A DNA stretch of 7,485 nucleotides, taken from Ascidiaceihabitans sp. GTDB taxonomy: Bacteria > Pseudomonadota > Alphaproteobacteria > Rhodobacterales > Rhodobacteraceae. The DNA lies in the NCBI GenBank assembly GCA_023301665.1, contig JALZUL010000003.1:1-7485 (forward strand), written 5' to 3'. Below the pieces are notes generated by a model. It saw only the letters and a program-made list of their open reading frames with translations. It was not told the DNA's origin and ran no database searches. Position numbers and translations under genes: made by a program. Within the stretch, counting starts at the first letter, position 1, and every line of letters starts with the position of its first letter. Positions 1 to 5,312 of the stretch are shown in pieces.

Positions 1-18
1 TTAATTTATAGGCGCAGC

Positions 19-1800
19 TTAGAAGTTTGCAGCGTCCAGCGCCATAACCGTATCACCACCGGTCTGGATCCGTGCCAGATGCAGTGATGTCGCGGGCAAT
101 TGACGTGCCATGTAGAAGCGACCAGTTGCAAGCTTTGTTTCGTAGAACGCTGGATCATCTGACCCCGTGGCCAAAATTTCTGTCGAAACCTTGCCCATAC
201 GCGCCCACATCAAGCCAAGGCAAACGTGGCCAAACATGTGCATAAAGTCGTTAGAACCCGAAAGTGCGTTGTTTGGATTGCTCATGCCGTTTTGCATGAA
301 ATACATGCCTGCGGCTTGAAGGTCTTTGGAGGCAGCTTTCAAGGGGTCAAGGAAGTCCTTGTCATAGGCTTCATCCTGGCCCGCGTTTTCTTTGATAAAG
401 GTTTTTACCATCTCAAAGAACGCCATCACATGTTTGCCGCCATCTTGTGCGAGCTTGCGCCCAACCAAGTCCAGCGCTTGAACGCCGTTGGCACCTTCAT
501 AAATCATCGCGATACGGGCATCGCGGGTAAATTGGGACATGCCCCATTCTTCGATATAACCGTGGCCACCGTAAACCTGCTGGGCCTTAACAGTCATGTC
601 ATAGCCAACGTCGGTCAAGAAACCTTTGATCACTGGGGTCAGCAATGAGACTAAACCATCAGCATCTTTGTCTTCGGACCGGTGTGCCGCATCGATCATT
701 GTAGCGGCCCACAAAATAAAGGCGCGGCCACCCTCGACGAATGACTTTTGTTCCATCAATGAGCGACGGATATCTGGGTGCACGATCAACGGATCGGCAG
801 GACCGTCTGGATTTTTCGCACCAGTCACATCGCGACCTTGCAAACGATCCTTGGCGTAATCCAAAGCGTTTTGGTACGCGGCCTCGGCTTGGGACAAGCC
901 CTGCATGCCGACACCCAATCGGGCTTCGTTCATCATGGTGAACATGGCGCGCATGCCCTTGTGCTTGTCGCCAAGCAGGTAGCCAGTTGCGTCGTCATAG
1001 TTCATCACGCAGGTTGAGTTGCCATGGATGCCCATTTTCTCTTCGATGCTGCCAACGGTCGCGCCGTTGCGCTCACCCAAAGAGCCATCGTCATTTACGA
1101 TGAACTTAGGAACGATAAACAATGACACGCCTTTGATGCCTTCAGGGCCATCAGTAATCTTGGCCAGAACCAAGTGGATGATGTTATCGGCCATGTCGTG
1201 CTCACCAGAAGAGATGAAAATCTTTTGACCTGTGATCTTGTAACTGCCATCCGCTTGTGGCTCGGCCTTGCTGCGCATCAAACCCAAATCGGTACCACAG
1301 TGTGGCTCTGTCAGGTTCATCGTGCCGGTCCATTCGCATGACACCATGTTGGGCAAGAATTTGTCTTTTTGCTCGTCTGTGCCGTGTGCCAAAATCGCAG
1401 AAGCTGCACCGTGTGTCAGACCTTGATACATTGTGAAGGCTTGGTTCGCGCCAGAGAACAATTCACCAACCGCAGAACCAATAACCGCTGGCATGTTCTG
1501 CCCACCGTATTGTTCCGGCATATCCAGACCCGTCCAGCCGCCTTCTTTGACTTGGTCAAAGGCTTCTTTGAAGCCCGTCGGCGTGTACACAACGCCGTTT
1601 TCCAGACGACAGCCTTCTTGGTCGCCAACAGCGTTCAAGGGCGCGAGAACTTCAGAGGTCAATTTGCCAGCCTCTTCCAGCACAGCCGATGTAAAGTCAG
1701 CTTCAAGCTCGTCATATCCAGGGATATTGCTTTCAGATACTTTCAATAGGTCATGAAGAACGAACTGCATGTCTTTCGTCGGTGCTGTGTAACGTGGCAT
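19..1800 (-). CDS. Acyl-CoA dehydrogenase, long DmdC/FadE-like type
   Basis: A 593-residue FAD-dependent acyl-CoA dehydrogenase that should oxidise an acyl-CoA to the 2-enoyl-CoA and pass electrons to electron-transfer flavoprotein in the cytoplasm. Visible parts are an N-terminal family extension (about 1-35), the helical N-domain, the flavin and substrate motif MNLTEPHCGTDLG (161-173), the IFISSGEHD strand (194-202), the QQVYGGHGYIEEWG segment (407-420), and IYEGANG (433-439), whose Glu435 is the expected catalytic base. An extra C-terminal domain (about 460-593) separates it from the roughly 380-residue short dehydrogenases. This architecture is shared by DmdC (3-methylmercaptopropionyl-CoA dehydrogenase, DMSP demethylation) and by general fatty acyl-CoA dehydrogenases, and I cannot assign the substrate from sequence alone. 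The start is well supported: GGAG at 1807-1810 lies 6 bases from the ATG. It follows a MerR gene by 40 bases, suggesting co-transcription. Fatty-acid beta-oxidation is the more likely role, because no dmdB or dmdD is visible. Confidence 0.93.
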   Translation of the reverse strand: MPRYTAPTKDMQFVLHDLLKVSESNIPGYDELEADFTSAVLEEAGKLTSEVLAPLNAVGDQEGCRLENGVVYTPTGFKEAFDQVKEGGWTGLDMPEQYGGQNMPAVIGSAVGELFSGANQAFTMYQGLTHGAASAILAHGTDEQKDKFLPNMVSCEWTGTMNLTEPHCGTDLGLMRSKAEPQADGSYKITGQKIFISSGEHDMADNIIHLVLAKITDGPEGIKGVSLFIVPKFIVNDDGSLGERNGATVGSIEEKMGIHGNSTCVMNYDDATGYLLGDKHKGMRAMFTMMNEARLGVGMQGLSQAEAAYQNALDYAKDRLQGRDVTGAKNPDGPADPLIVHPDIRRSLMEQKSFVEGGRAFILWAATMIDAAHRSEDKDADGLVSLLTPVIKGFLTDVGYDMTVKAQQVYGGHGYIEEWGMSQFTRDARIAMIYEGANGVQALDLVGRKLAQDGGKHVMAFFEMVKTFIKENAGQDEAYDKDFLDPLKAASKDLQAAGMYFMQNGMSNPNNALSGSNDFMHMFGHVCLGLMWARMGKVSTEILATGSDDPAFYETKLATGRFYMARQLPATSLHLARIQTGGDTVMALDAANF

Positions 1801-1840
1801 AAATCTCTCCGTTTTGATCGTCGTGTTTATGAAACGCCGG

Positions 1841-2242
1841 CTACTTTGCAGGCGATGTCGAGGCGTTGATGGAAGCGATCATCTTTTCGCCCCAACGCAT
1901 TTGTTGTTTTAGGTCTTCGATTGCTTCCGTCAGGGTGTCGCGTTGGCGGACCATATCAGCAAGTCGTTCATTGGCTATGTCATATGCACGCGCCAACTGT
2001 GTTTTGCGCTGGTCGCCCACATGGTACAGGTCCAAAAGTTGCCGAATTTCTTCCAAGCTAAAGCCAAAGCGCTTACCTAGAAGGATCAGTTTCAGTCGCG
2101 CGCCATCACGTTTGGTAAACAAACGCTTTTGCCCTTCGCGTATTGGGAACAGCAATTCTTTCGCTTCGTAGAAGCGTAACGTGCGTGGTGTCACATCATA
2201 AATATCGCACATCTCGCGAATAGTTTTGGTTTGTTCTGTCAT
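1841..2242 (-). CDS. MerR-family transcriptional regulator (upstream of acyl-CoA dehydrogenase)
   Basis: A 133-residue cytoplasmic DNA-binding regulator. The N-terminal winged helix-turn-helix begins with the family signature DVTPRTLRFYE (16-26), followed by the wing (REGQKRLFTKRD, 35-46) and the recognition-linked segment GKRFGFSLEEIRQLL (56-70). Residues about 82-118 form the long dimerisation helix. The C-terminal metal-binding cysteines of MerR, CueR or ZntR are absent; the only cysteine (12) lies in the DNA-binding domain. The ligand is therefore more likely organic, for example an acyl-CoA as known for LiuR-type MerR proteins; that is inference. The reading frame is open back to 2296, but an upstream start would overlap the likely -10 box at 2296-2301. 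The ATG at 2242 aligns with the paralogue's start, giving MTEQTKTIREMC beside MTDDRLTFKEMC. Its ribosome binding site is weak (GAG, 3 bases away). It probably leads the operon containing the downstream acyl-CoA dehydrogenase and autoregulates. Confidence 0.9.
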   Translation of the reverse strand: MTEQTKTIREMCDIYDVTPRTLRFYEAKELLFPIREGQKRLFTKRDGARLKLILLGKRFGFSLEEIRQLLDLYHVGDQRKTQLARAYDIANERLADMVRQRDTLTEAIEDLKQQMRWGEKMIASINASTSPAK

Positions 2243-2295
2243 TATCTCAACTCGCATCATAGTTGGTACGAGACCCAGTAGGGGTGCTTTCCACA

Positions 2296-2325
2296 TTTAT
2301 ACAATAGTGCCCAAAGTTGACGTAA
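2296..2325 (-). promoter_or_regulatory. Likely promoter of the MerR / acyl-CoA dehydrogenase operon
   Basis: On the minus strand, TTACGT (2325-2320) and TATAAA (2301-2296) form a -35/-10 pair separated by 18 bases. This would start transcription near 2289, about 47 bases before the ATG at 2242. The -35 hexamer is embedded in the TGACGT-N7-ACGTCA dyad (2318-2336), as expected if a dimeric regulator controls access to the promoter. Slightly lengthened spacers are typical of MerR-regulated promoters, and reading the -35 as CTTACG would give 19 bases. The promoter is predicted by eye only. Confidence 0.45.
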
Positions 2326-2378
2326 GCGAGACGTCACGTCATCTTTTGGGCTTACCTAAAGTTTCCTTACGTCAACTT
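2314..2378. repeat. 13-bp perfect inverted repeat with nested TGACGT dyads, candidate MerR operator
   Basis: AAGTTGACGTAAG at 2314-2326 is the exact reverse complement of CTTACGTCAACTT at 2366-2378, with 39 bases between them. Inside it is a closer dyad, TGACGT-N7-ACGTCA (2318-2336), plus a further overlapping ACGTCA at 2336-2341. With the copy at 2369-2374 there are four hexamer copies in 57 bases. GTAAGC (2322-2327) and GCTTAC (2350-2355) form another dyad. MerR dimers bind palindromes of about 18-20 bp, so the 19-bp dyad has a suitable size. The two outer arms could mark two bound dimers, or sites for both paralogous regulators. The repeat is seen directly; the operator role is inference. 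Confidence 0.6.
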
Positions 2379-2417
2379 GTTGGAAGGACGATCAAAAGTG
2401 TGGATGGAGGGGAAAAC

Positions 2418-2456
2418 ATGGAAATTTTTGTCAAAAAAGTAAAAAACACCACTTAA
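2418..2456 (+). CDS. Possible 12-residue micro-ORF with a strong ribosome binding site
   Basis: An ATG at 2418 opens a reading frame translating to MEIFVKKVKNTT and ending in TAA. GGAGGGG at 2406-2412 is a near-ideal Shine-Dalgarno sequence 5 bases before the ATG, stronger than those of most genes in this window. A hairpin-like segment and six T residues (2483-2488) follow. No plus-strand gene lies downstream before the opposing MerR gene, so it is not an evident leader peptide for an attenuated operon. It could encode a small peptide, or be part of a small RNA. The A-rich codons that encode its lysines also serve as the T-tract of a minus-strand terminator, so chance is a real possibility. 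No known family is recognised. Confidence 0.25.
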   Translation: MEIFVKKVKNTT

Positions 2457-2488
2457 AATGCAGCCATGAGTGGGGGCTTTGCTTTTTT
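2433..2488. terminator. Terminator-like structure, possibly bidirectional
   Basis: CCACT (2449-2453) pairs with AGTGG (2469-2473). Read on the minus strand, the stem is followed by TG and two runs of six T (2446-2441 and 2438-2433), which would terminate transcription arriving from the 2559-2939 regulator gene. Read on the plus strand, an alternative stem, AGCC (2462-2465) with GGCT (2475-2478), is followed by six T residues (2483-2488). The stems are short and the loops long, so strength is uncertain, but the paired T runs on both strands are suggestive. Confidence 0.4.
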
Positions 2489-2522
2489 AGGTGAAGTGGG
2501 ATAGCGATTCGTTAGGAATTTA

Positions 2523-2555
2523 CCAACGAGACGCCCACAATCAGCATCTCGTTGG
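2523..2555. repeat. 9-bp perfect hairpin just after a MerR stop codon
   Basis: CCAACGAGA (2523-2531) and TCTCGTTGG (2547-2555) are exact reverse complements. Two more pairs inside, after one mismatch, lengthen the stem. It begins three bases downstream of the stop of the minus-strand regulator at 2559-2939, the usual place for a terminator or transcript-protecting hairpin. The minus-strand sequence after the stem has no T run, so it may stabilise the 3' end or work with the structure at 2433-2488 rather than terminate by itself. Confidence 0.5.
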
Positions 2556-2558
2556 GAC

Positions 2559-2939
2559 TCAGCTTTGATTTTTTTTCAGCTCGACTGCAACATCTTCGCG
2601 TAAAGTTCGAAGTTCGCTCAAGGCTTCTTCAAGTTGGATACGTTGCTCGGCCAATTCTTTGAGTTGTCGATCAGCCATTTCGATCCAAGCTTCCATTTGC
2701 GATGTGGTGCCTTCTTTCTCGTAGATCAAAAGCCATTGCCGAATTTCTTCCAGTTGAAACCCAAACTTGCGGCCACGCATGATGAGCTTCATCCGTGCAC
2801 GTTCACGGGCAGTGTAAAACCGTGAGCGTCCCTCGCGGTCAGGTTTGAGCAGCTCAATATATTCGTAATAGCGTAGAGTTCTCGGTGTCACATCAAATGC
2901 AGCACACATTTCTTTAAACGTAAGTCTGTCGTCCGTCAT
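2559..2939 (-). CDS. MerR-family transcriptional regulator (paralogue of the 1841-2242 gene)
   Basis: A 126-residue MerR-type regulator with the signature DVTPRTLRYYE (16-26), the wing REGRSRFYTARE (35-46), GRKFGFQLEEIRQWL (56-70) and a long C-terminal coiled-coil helix (about 82-118) rich in Glu, Leu and Arg. By hand count, roughly 39 of 62 residues in the DNA-binding part (9-70) match the neighbouring regulator without gaps. The C-terminal sensing helices diverge, which suggests duplication with a shared or related operator and possibly a different signal. No metal-binding cysteine cluster is present. The start is clear: GGGAG at 2946-2950 lies 6 bases from the ATG. It is transcribed divergently from the thioesterase operon at 3041 and is well placed to control it, itself, and possibly the acyl-CoA dehydrogenase operon. 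The ligand is unknown; an acyl-CoA or related acid is a guess from context. Confidence 0.9.
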   Translation of the reverse strand: MTDDRLTFKEMCAAFDVTPRTLRYYEYIELLKPDREGRSRFYTARERARMKLIMRGRKFGFQLEEIRQWLLIYEKEGTTSQMEAWIEMADRQLKELAEQRIQLEEALSELRTLREDVAVELKKNQS

Positions 2940-2978
2940 CGTGTTCTCCCTGTGGTCACGTTATGCTTGGTCCCAAAG

Positions 2979-3003
2979 AAGCGCAACGGGTGCTATTGCG
3001 CTT
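2979..3003. promoter_or_regulatory. 8-bp dyad in the divergent MerR / thioesterase promoter region
   Basis: AAGCGCAA (2979-2986) and TTGCGCTT (2996-3003) are perfect reverse complements with 9 bases between them, giving a 25-bp symmetric site. It sits in the 101-base gap between the divergent regulator (start 2939) and the thioesterase operon (start about 3041-3050), the usual place for an operator serving both directions. On the minus strand the TTGCGC arm could be a -35 box with CATAAC about 15 bases downstream, but that is weak. The core differs from the TGACGT repeats at 2314-2378, so a different regulator may bind here. Confidence 0.4.
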
Positions 3004-3040
3004 TTCATGGCAGACTGTTCAAAAGGTTTGGAAATGAAGG

Positions 3041-3475
3041 GTGGTGGATGTGTCAGATCAAATCAAGATAGCCAAGCAATTTATGGCAGCGATTCCTCAT
3101 GCGGCTGATTTGGGGATGGAGCTTGTCTCGATCGAGAATGGCGAGGCAACGATCACAATGCCATATGACGAGAGACTGATTGGGGATCCGGACACAGGGG
3201 TTATTCATGGCGGGGCGGTTGCTGCGTTGATGGACAGTTGCTGTGGTGCGGCTGTGATGTCTCATCCTTCAAACCCCGGGGGAACTGCGACAATAGATTT
3301 GCGGGTTGATTACATGCGTGCGGCGACGCCGGGTCAGACGCTTTCGACAACAGCGACTTGTTACCATATGACCAGATCGGTTGCCTTTGTTCGTGCAACC
3401 GCGGTTGATGACGATACGCAAAACCCAGTTGCTATGGCGACAGCTACGTTTACGGTTGAAGGAAAGCGCACATGA
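3041..3475 (+). CDS. PaaI-family hotdog thioesterase
   Basis: A protein of up to 144 residues, a normal length for a single-hotdog PaaI/YbgC-like acyl-CoA thioesterase, which hydrolyses acyl- or aryl-CoA to the free acid and CoA in the cytoplasm. The hallmark is GVIHGGAVAALMDSCCGAA (53-71): the HGG turn (56-58) leads into the central helix, and Asp65 is the expected catalytic acid/base. The strand TIDLRVDYMRAATPG (84-98) is the usual substrate-lining hotdog strand. Starts are GTG only: GTG at 3041 abuts the AAGG at 3037-3040, whereas GTG at 3050 lies 9 bases beyond it and gives a 141-residue protein beginning MSDQIK. I favour 3050 but list the longer form. It is the first gene of an operon: its stop overlaps the next start in ATGA. 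The acyl substrate cannot be told from sequence; a phenylacetate role is not implied, as no paa genes are visible. Confidence 0.88.
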   Translation: MVDVSDQIKIAKQFMAAIPHAADLGMELVSIENGEATITMPYDERLIGDPDTGVIHGGAVAALMDSCCGAAVMSHPSNPGGTATIDLRVDYMRAATPGQTLSTTATCYHMTRSVAFVRATAVDDDTQNPVAMATATFTVEGKRT

Positions 3476-3966
3476 GGAAGCCACCAGAACCGGTACAAGT
3501 GATTAAGCAGCGTCGCGATGCGGCTTTGGCGGCCTTGGTTGGACGCGTGCCCTATATTCAATATCTTGGGGTTACCTTTGATCGACGCGGAGACGAGCTA
3601 ACGGGTGTGCTTCCATTCAGTCCAAAGCTGATCGGTAATCCGCTGCTCCCAGCGATCCACGGTGGGGCAACAGCCGCGTTCCTCGAAATCACCTCTGTGA
3701 TAAGTCTCAGTTGGGCGACGTTATGGGATGATTTGGAAAGCGGAGAGCTGGCGGATCGCGAGGCCCTTCCGAAGATACCAAAAACAATCGACTTTACTGT
3801 AGACTACTTACGGTCAGGGTTGCCGCGTGATGCTTACGCTCGCGCACGGATCACACGTGCGGGACGGCGCTATGCCTCGGTGCATGTTGAAGCTTGGCAA
3901 GACAATCGTGCCAAGCTGATTGCGCAAGCCACCGGGCATTTCCTTATGCCGCCAGCACGGTCTTAA
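3472..3966 (+). CDS. Second PaaI-like hotdog thioesterase, Glu variant
   Basis: A 164-residue hotdog-fold protein related to its upstream neighbour. The core motif is PAIHGGATAAFLEITSVISL (60-79): HGG is kept (63-65), but the position occupied by catalytic Asp65 in the first protein is Glu72. TIDFTVDYLRSG (105-116) matches TIDLRVDYMRAA of the neighbour. Between motif and strand it has a longer insert (about 80-104, WDDLESGELADREALPKIPK) than the neighbour. Glu in this position occurs in other hotdog thioesterase groups, so activity is plausible but not assured; the pair could also form a hetero-oligomer. The start ATG overlaps the previous stop by four bases, with AAGGA at 3459-3463 eight bases upstream, implying translational coupling. 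The gene ends 5 bases before the MATE gene. Family assignment is fairly sure; the substrate is unknown. Confidence 0.85.
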   Translation: MRKPPEPVQVIKQRRDAALAALVGRVPYIQYLGVTFDRRGDELTGVLPFSPKLIGNPLLPAIHGGATAAFLEITSVISLSWATLWDDLESGELADREALPKIPKTIDFTVDYLRSGLPRDAYARARITRAGRRYASVHVEAWQDNRAKLIAQATGHFLMPPARS

Positions 3967-3971
3967 CCTAG

Positions 3972-5312
3972 ATGGAAACAACCGACCCTCAAGCGATTAC
4001 ACACAAGCGGGTCCTCAAATTGGCTGTGCCTTTGGTGCTGTCAAATGCGACTGTTCCTATTCTAGGGGCTGTAGATCTGGGTGTGGTCGGACAGCTGGGA
4101 GAGGCAGCCCCGATCGGTGCGGTTGGTCTTGGTGCGATAATTCTGACCACTGTCTTTTGGATCTTCGGTTTTCTACGCATGGGAACCGTCGGGCTTGTGG
4201 GGCAGGCAGCCGGGGCTGGGGACACAGCTGAGGTTTCACTGATTTTGACACGGGCATTGCTGATTGCAGCGGGGGCAGGGGTTGCGTTGATCGTCTTGCA
4301 ATCTCTTGTGTTCACTGCGGCGCTCGCGATGTCTGATGCTTCGCCGGAGGTTGAGAACCTCACGCGCAGCTACCTAGCTATCCGCATTTGGACAGCCCCA
4401 GCCGCCATTGCAATTTATGCGCTGACGGGATGGCTGGTCGCGATGGAACGTACATCTGGGGTATTCTGGGTGCAGCTGGTGATGAACAGTGTGAATATTT
4501 TGCTGAGCGTCATCTTTGTTCTTTGGCTTGATATGGGCGTTCAGGGTGTGGCCCTTGGGACAGTGATTGCAGAGATACTGGGCGCTGGTCTGGGGTTCTA
4601 TTTCTGTCGTAACGCGTTCAAGCATCCAGATTGGCGGAAATGGAGCCAAGTTTTCGATCGGGCAAAGTTGATCCGCATGGCCCTTTTGAACAGCGATATA
4701 TTGATCCGTTCAGCGTTGTTGATGGTCATCTTCTCATCGTTTGTTTTCATGGGGACACGGTTTGGCGATGTGACTTTGGCTGCCAATGAAGTCCTGATGC
4801 AATTCATGTATATCACGGCTTATGCGATGGACGGGTTTGCCTTTGCGGCGGAAACCCTCATTGCACGTGCGATGGGGCGTGGTGATCCGTCACGGGTCCG
4901 GCGCTCTGCACTGATGACTGGCTTTTGGGGGGCGACGGTATGTGTCGTTACTGCGATTGCTTTTGCCTTTGTTGGGCCATGGCTCATTGACGTGATGGCA
5001 AAGGCGCCAGCCGTACAAGGCGTCGCACGCACCTATTTGCCTTGGATGGTCGCCGCACCGTTGATTGGCTGCGTTGCTTGGATGATGGATGGTATTTTCA
5101 TTGGAGCGACGCAATCGCGTGATATGCGCAATATGATGGTTGTGAGCTTTGGGGTCTACTGGATCGCGGTCGCTATCCTGATGCCGTTGTGGGGCAATCA
5201 CGGGCTTTGGGCCGCGCTTTTGATCTCGTTCTTGGCGCGGGGCGTCACTTTAAGCTTGCGCTACCCCGCACTGGAAAGAGCCGCATTAAAAGCGGGTAAA
5301 GCTGAGCTTTAG
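3972..5312 (+). CDS. MATE-family efflux transporter, DinF-like
   Basis: A 446-residue inner-membrane protein with about 12 hydrophobic segments in two six-helix halves, the standard size for MATE exporters, which expel organic compounds in exchange for H+ or Na+. Seen motifs are AVDLGVVGQLG (33-43) in helix 1 with a membrane Asp35 (an Asp at this helix is cation-linked in characterised MATEs), FLRMGTVGLVGQAAGAGD (67-84), LAANEVLMQ (269-277), DGFAFAAETLIARAMGRGD (287-305) and MDGIFIGATQSRDMRN (372-387). The AANxxLMQ and DGFAxAAE motifs place it with the DinF subgroup rather than NorM. No Shine-Dalgarno is apparent before the ATG, which lies 5 bases after the previous stop, so translation probably depends on reinitiation from the thioesterase genes. 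Its TAG stop overlaps the pyrD stop on the other strand. The substrate is unknown; DinF is SOS-linked in E. coli, but nothing here indicates a LexA site. Confidence 0.92.
   Translation: METTDPQAITHKRVLKLAVPLVLSNATVPILGAVDLGVVGQLGEAAPIGAVGLGAIILTTVFWIFGFLRMGTVGLVGQAAGAGDTAEVSLILTRALLIAAGAGVALIVLQSLVFTAALAMSDASPEVENLTRSYLAIRIWTAPAAIAIYALTGWLVAMERTSGVFWVQLVMNSVNILLSVIFVLWLDMGVQGVALGTVIAEILGAGLGFYFCRNAFKHPDWRKWSQVFDRAKLIRMALLNSDILIRSALLMVIFSSFVFMGTRFGDVTLAANEVLMQFMYITAYAMDGFAFAAETLIARAMGRGDPSRVRRSALMTGFWGATVCVVTAIAFAFVGPWLIDVMAKAPAVQGVARTYLPWMVAAPLIGCVAWMMDGIFIGATQSRDMRNMMVVSFGVYWIAVAILMPLWGNHGLWAALLISFLARGVTLSLRYPALERAALKAGKAEL

Larger units (their letters stand above)
2243..2558. other. Regulatory intergenic region between two MerR genes
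   Basis: This is 316 bases without a conventional gene, between two minus-strand regulators. From left to right it holds the 5' leader and promoter of the 1841-2242 gene, a cluster of TGACGT/ACGTCA hexamers forming nested dyads (2314-2378), a 12-codon plus-strand ORF with a strong ribosome binding site (2418-2456), a terminator-like structure with flanking A and T runs (2433-2488), and a hairpin immediately after the stop of the 2559-2939 gene (2523-2555). The arrangement implies that the two regulators are separate transcription units rather than one operon. Confidence 0.6.

Noticed and set aside
226..648. 140-residue plus-strand ORF antisense to the acyl-CoA dehydrogenase
   Set aside because: It lies wholly inside a strongly recognisable gene on the other strand, and its translation has no domain character; it is a shadow frame.
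19..1800. Confident naming of the dehydrogenase as dmdC
   Set aside because: The architecture is compatible, but the same architecture serves general fatty acyl-CoA oxidation in this group, and neighbouring dmdB or dmdD genes are not visible.
2243..2296. Extended N-terminus of the 1841-2242 MerR protein, up to 18 extra residues
   Set aside because: The extension overlaps the probable -10 box and promoter, has no ribosome binding site, and the paralogue aligns from the ATG at 2242.
3920..4231. 103-residue plus-strand ORF across the thioesterase-MATE junction
   Set aside because: It is an out-of-frame reading of the two real genes, rich in Cys, Gly and Arg as typical of a shifted frame.
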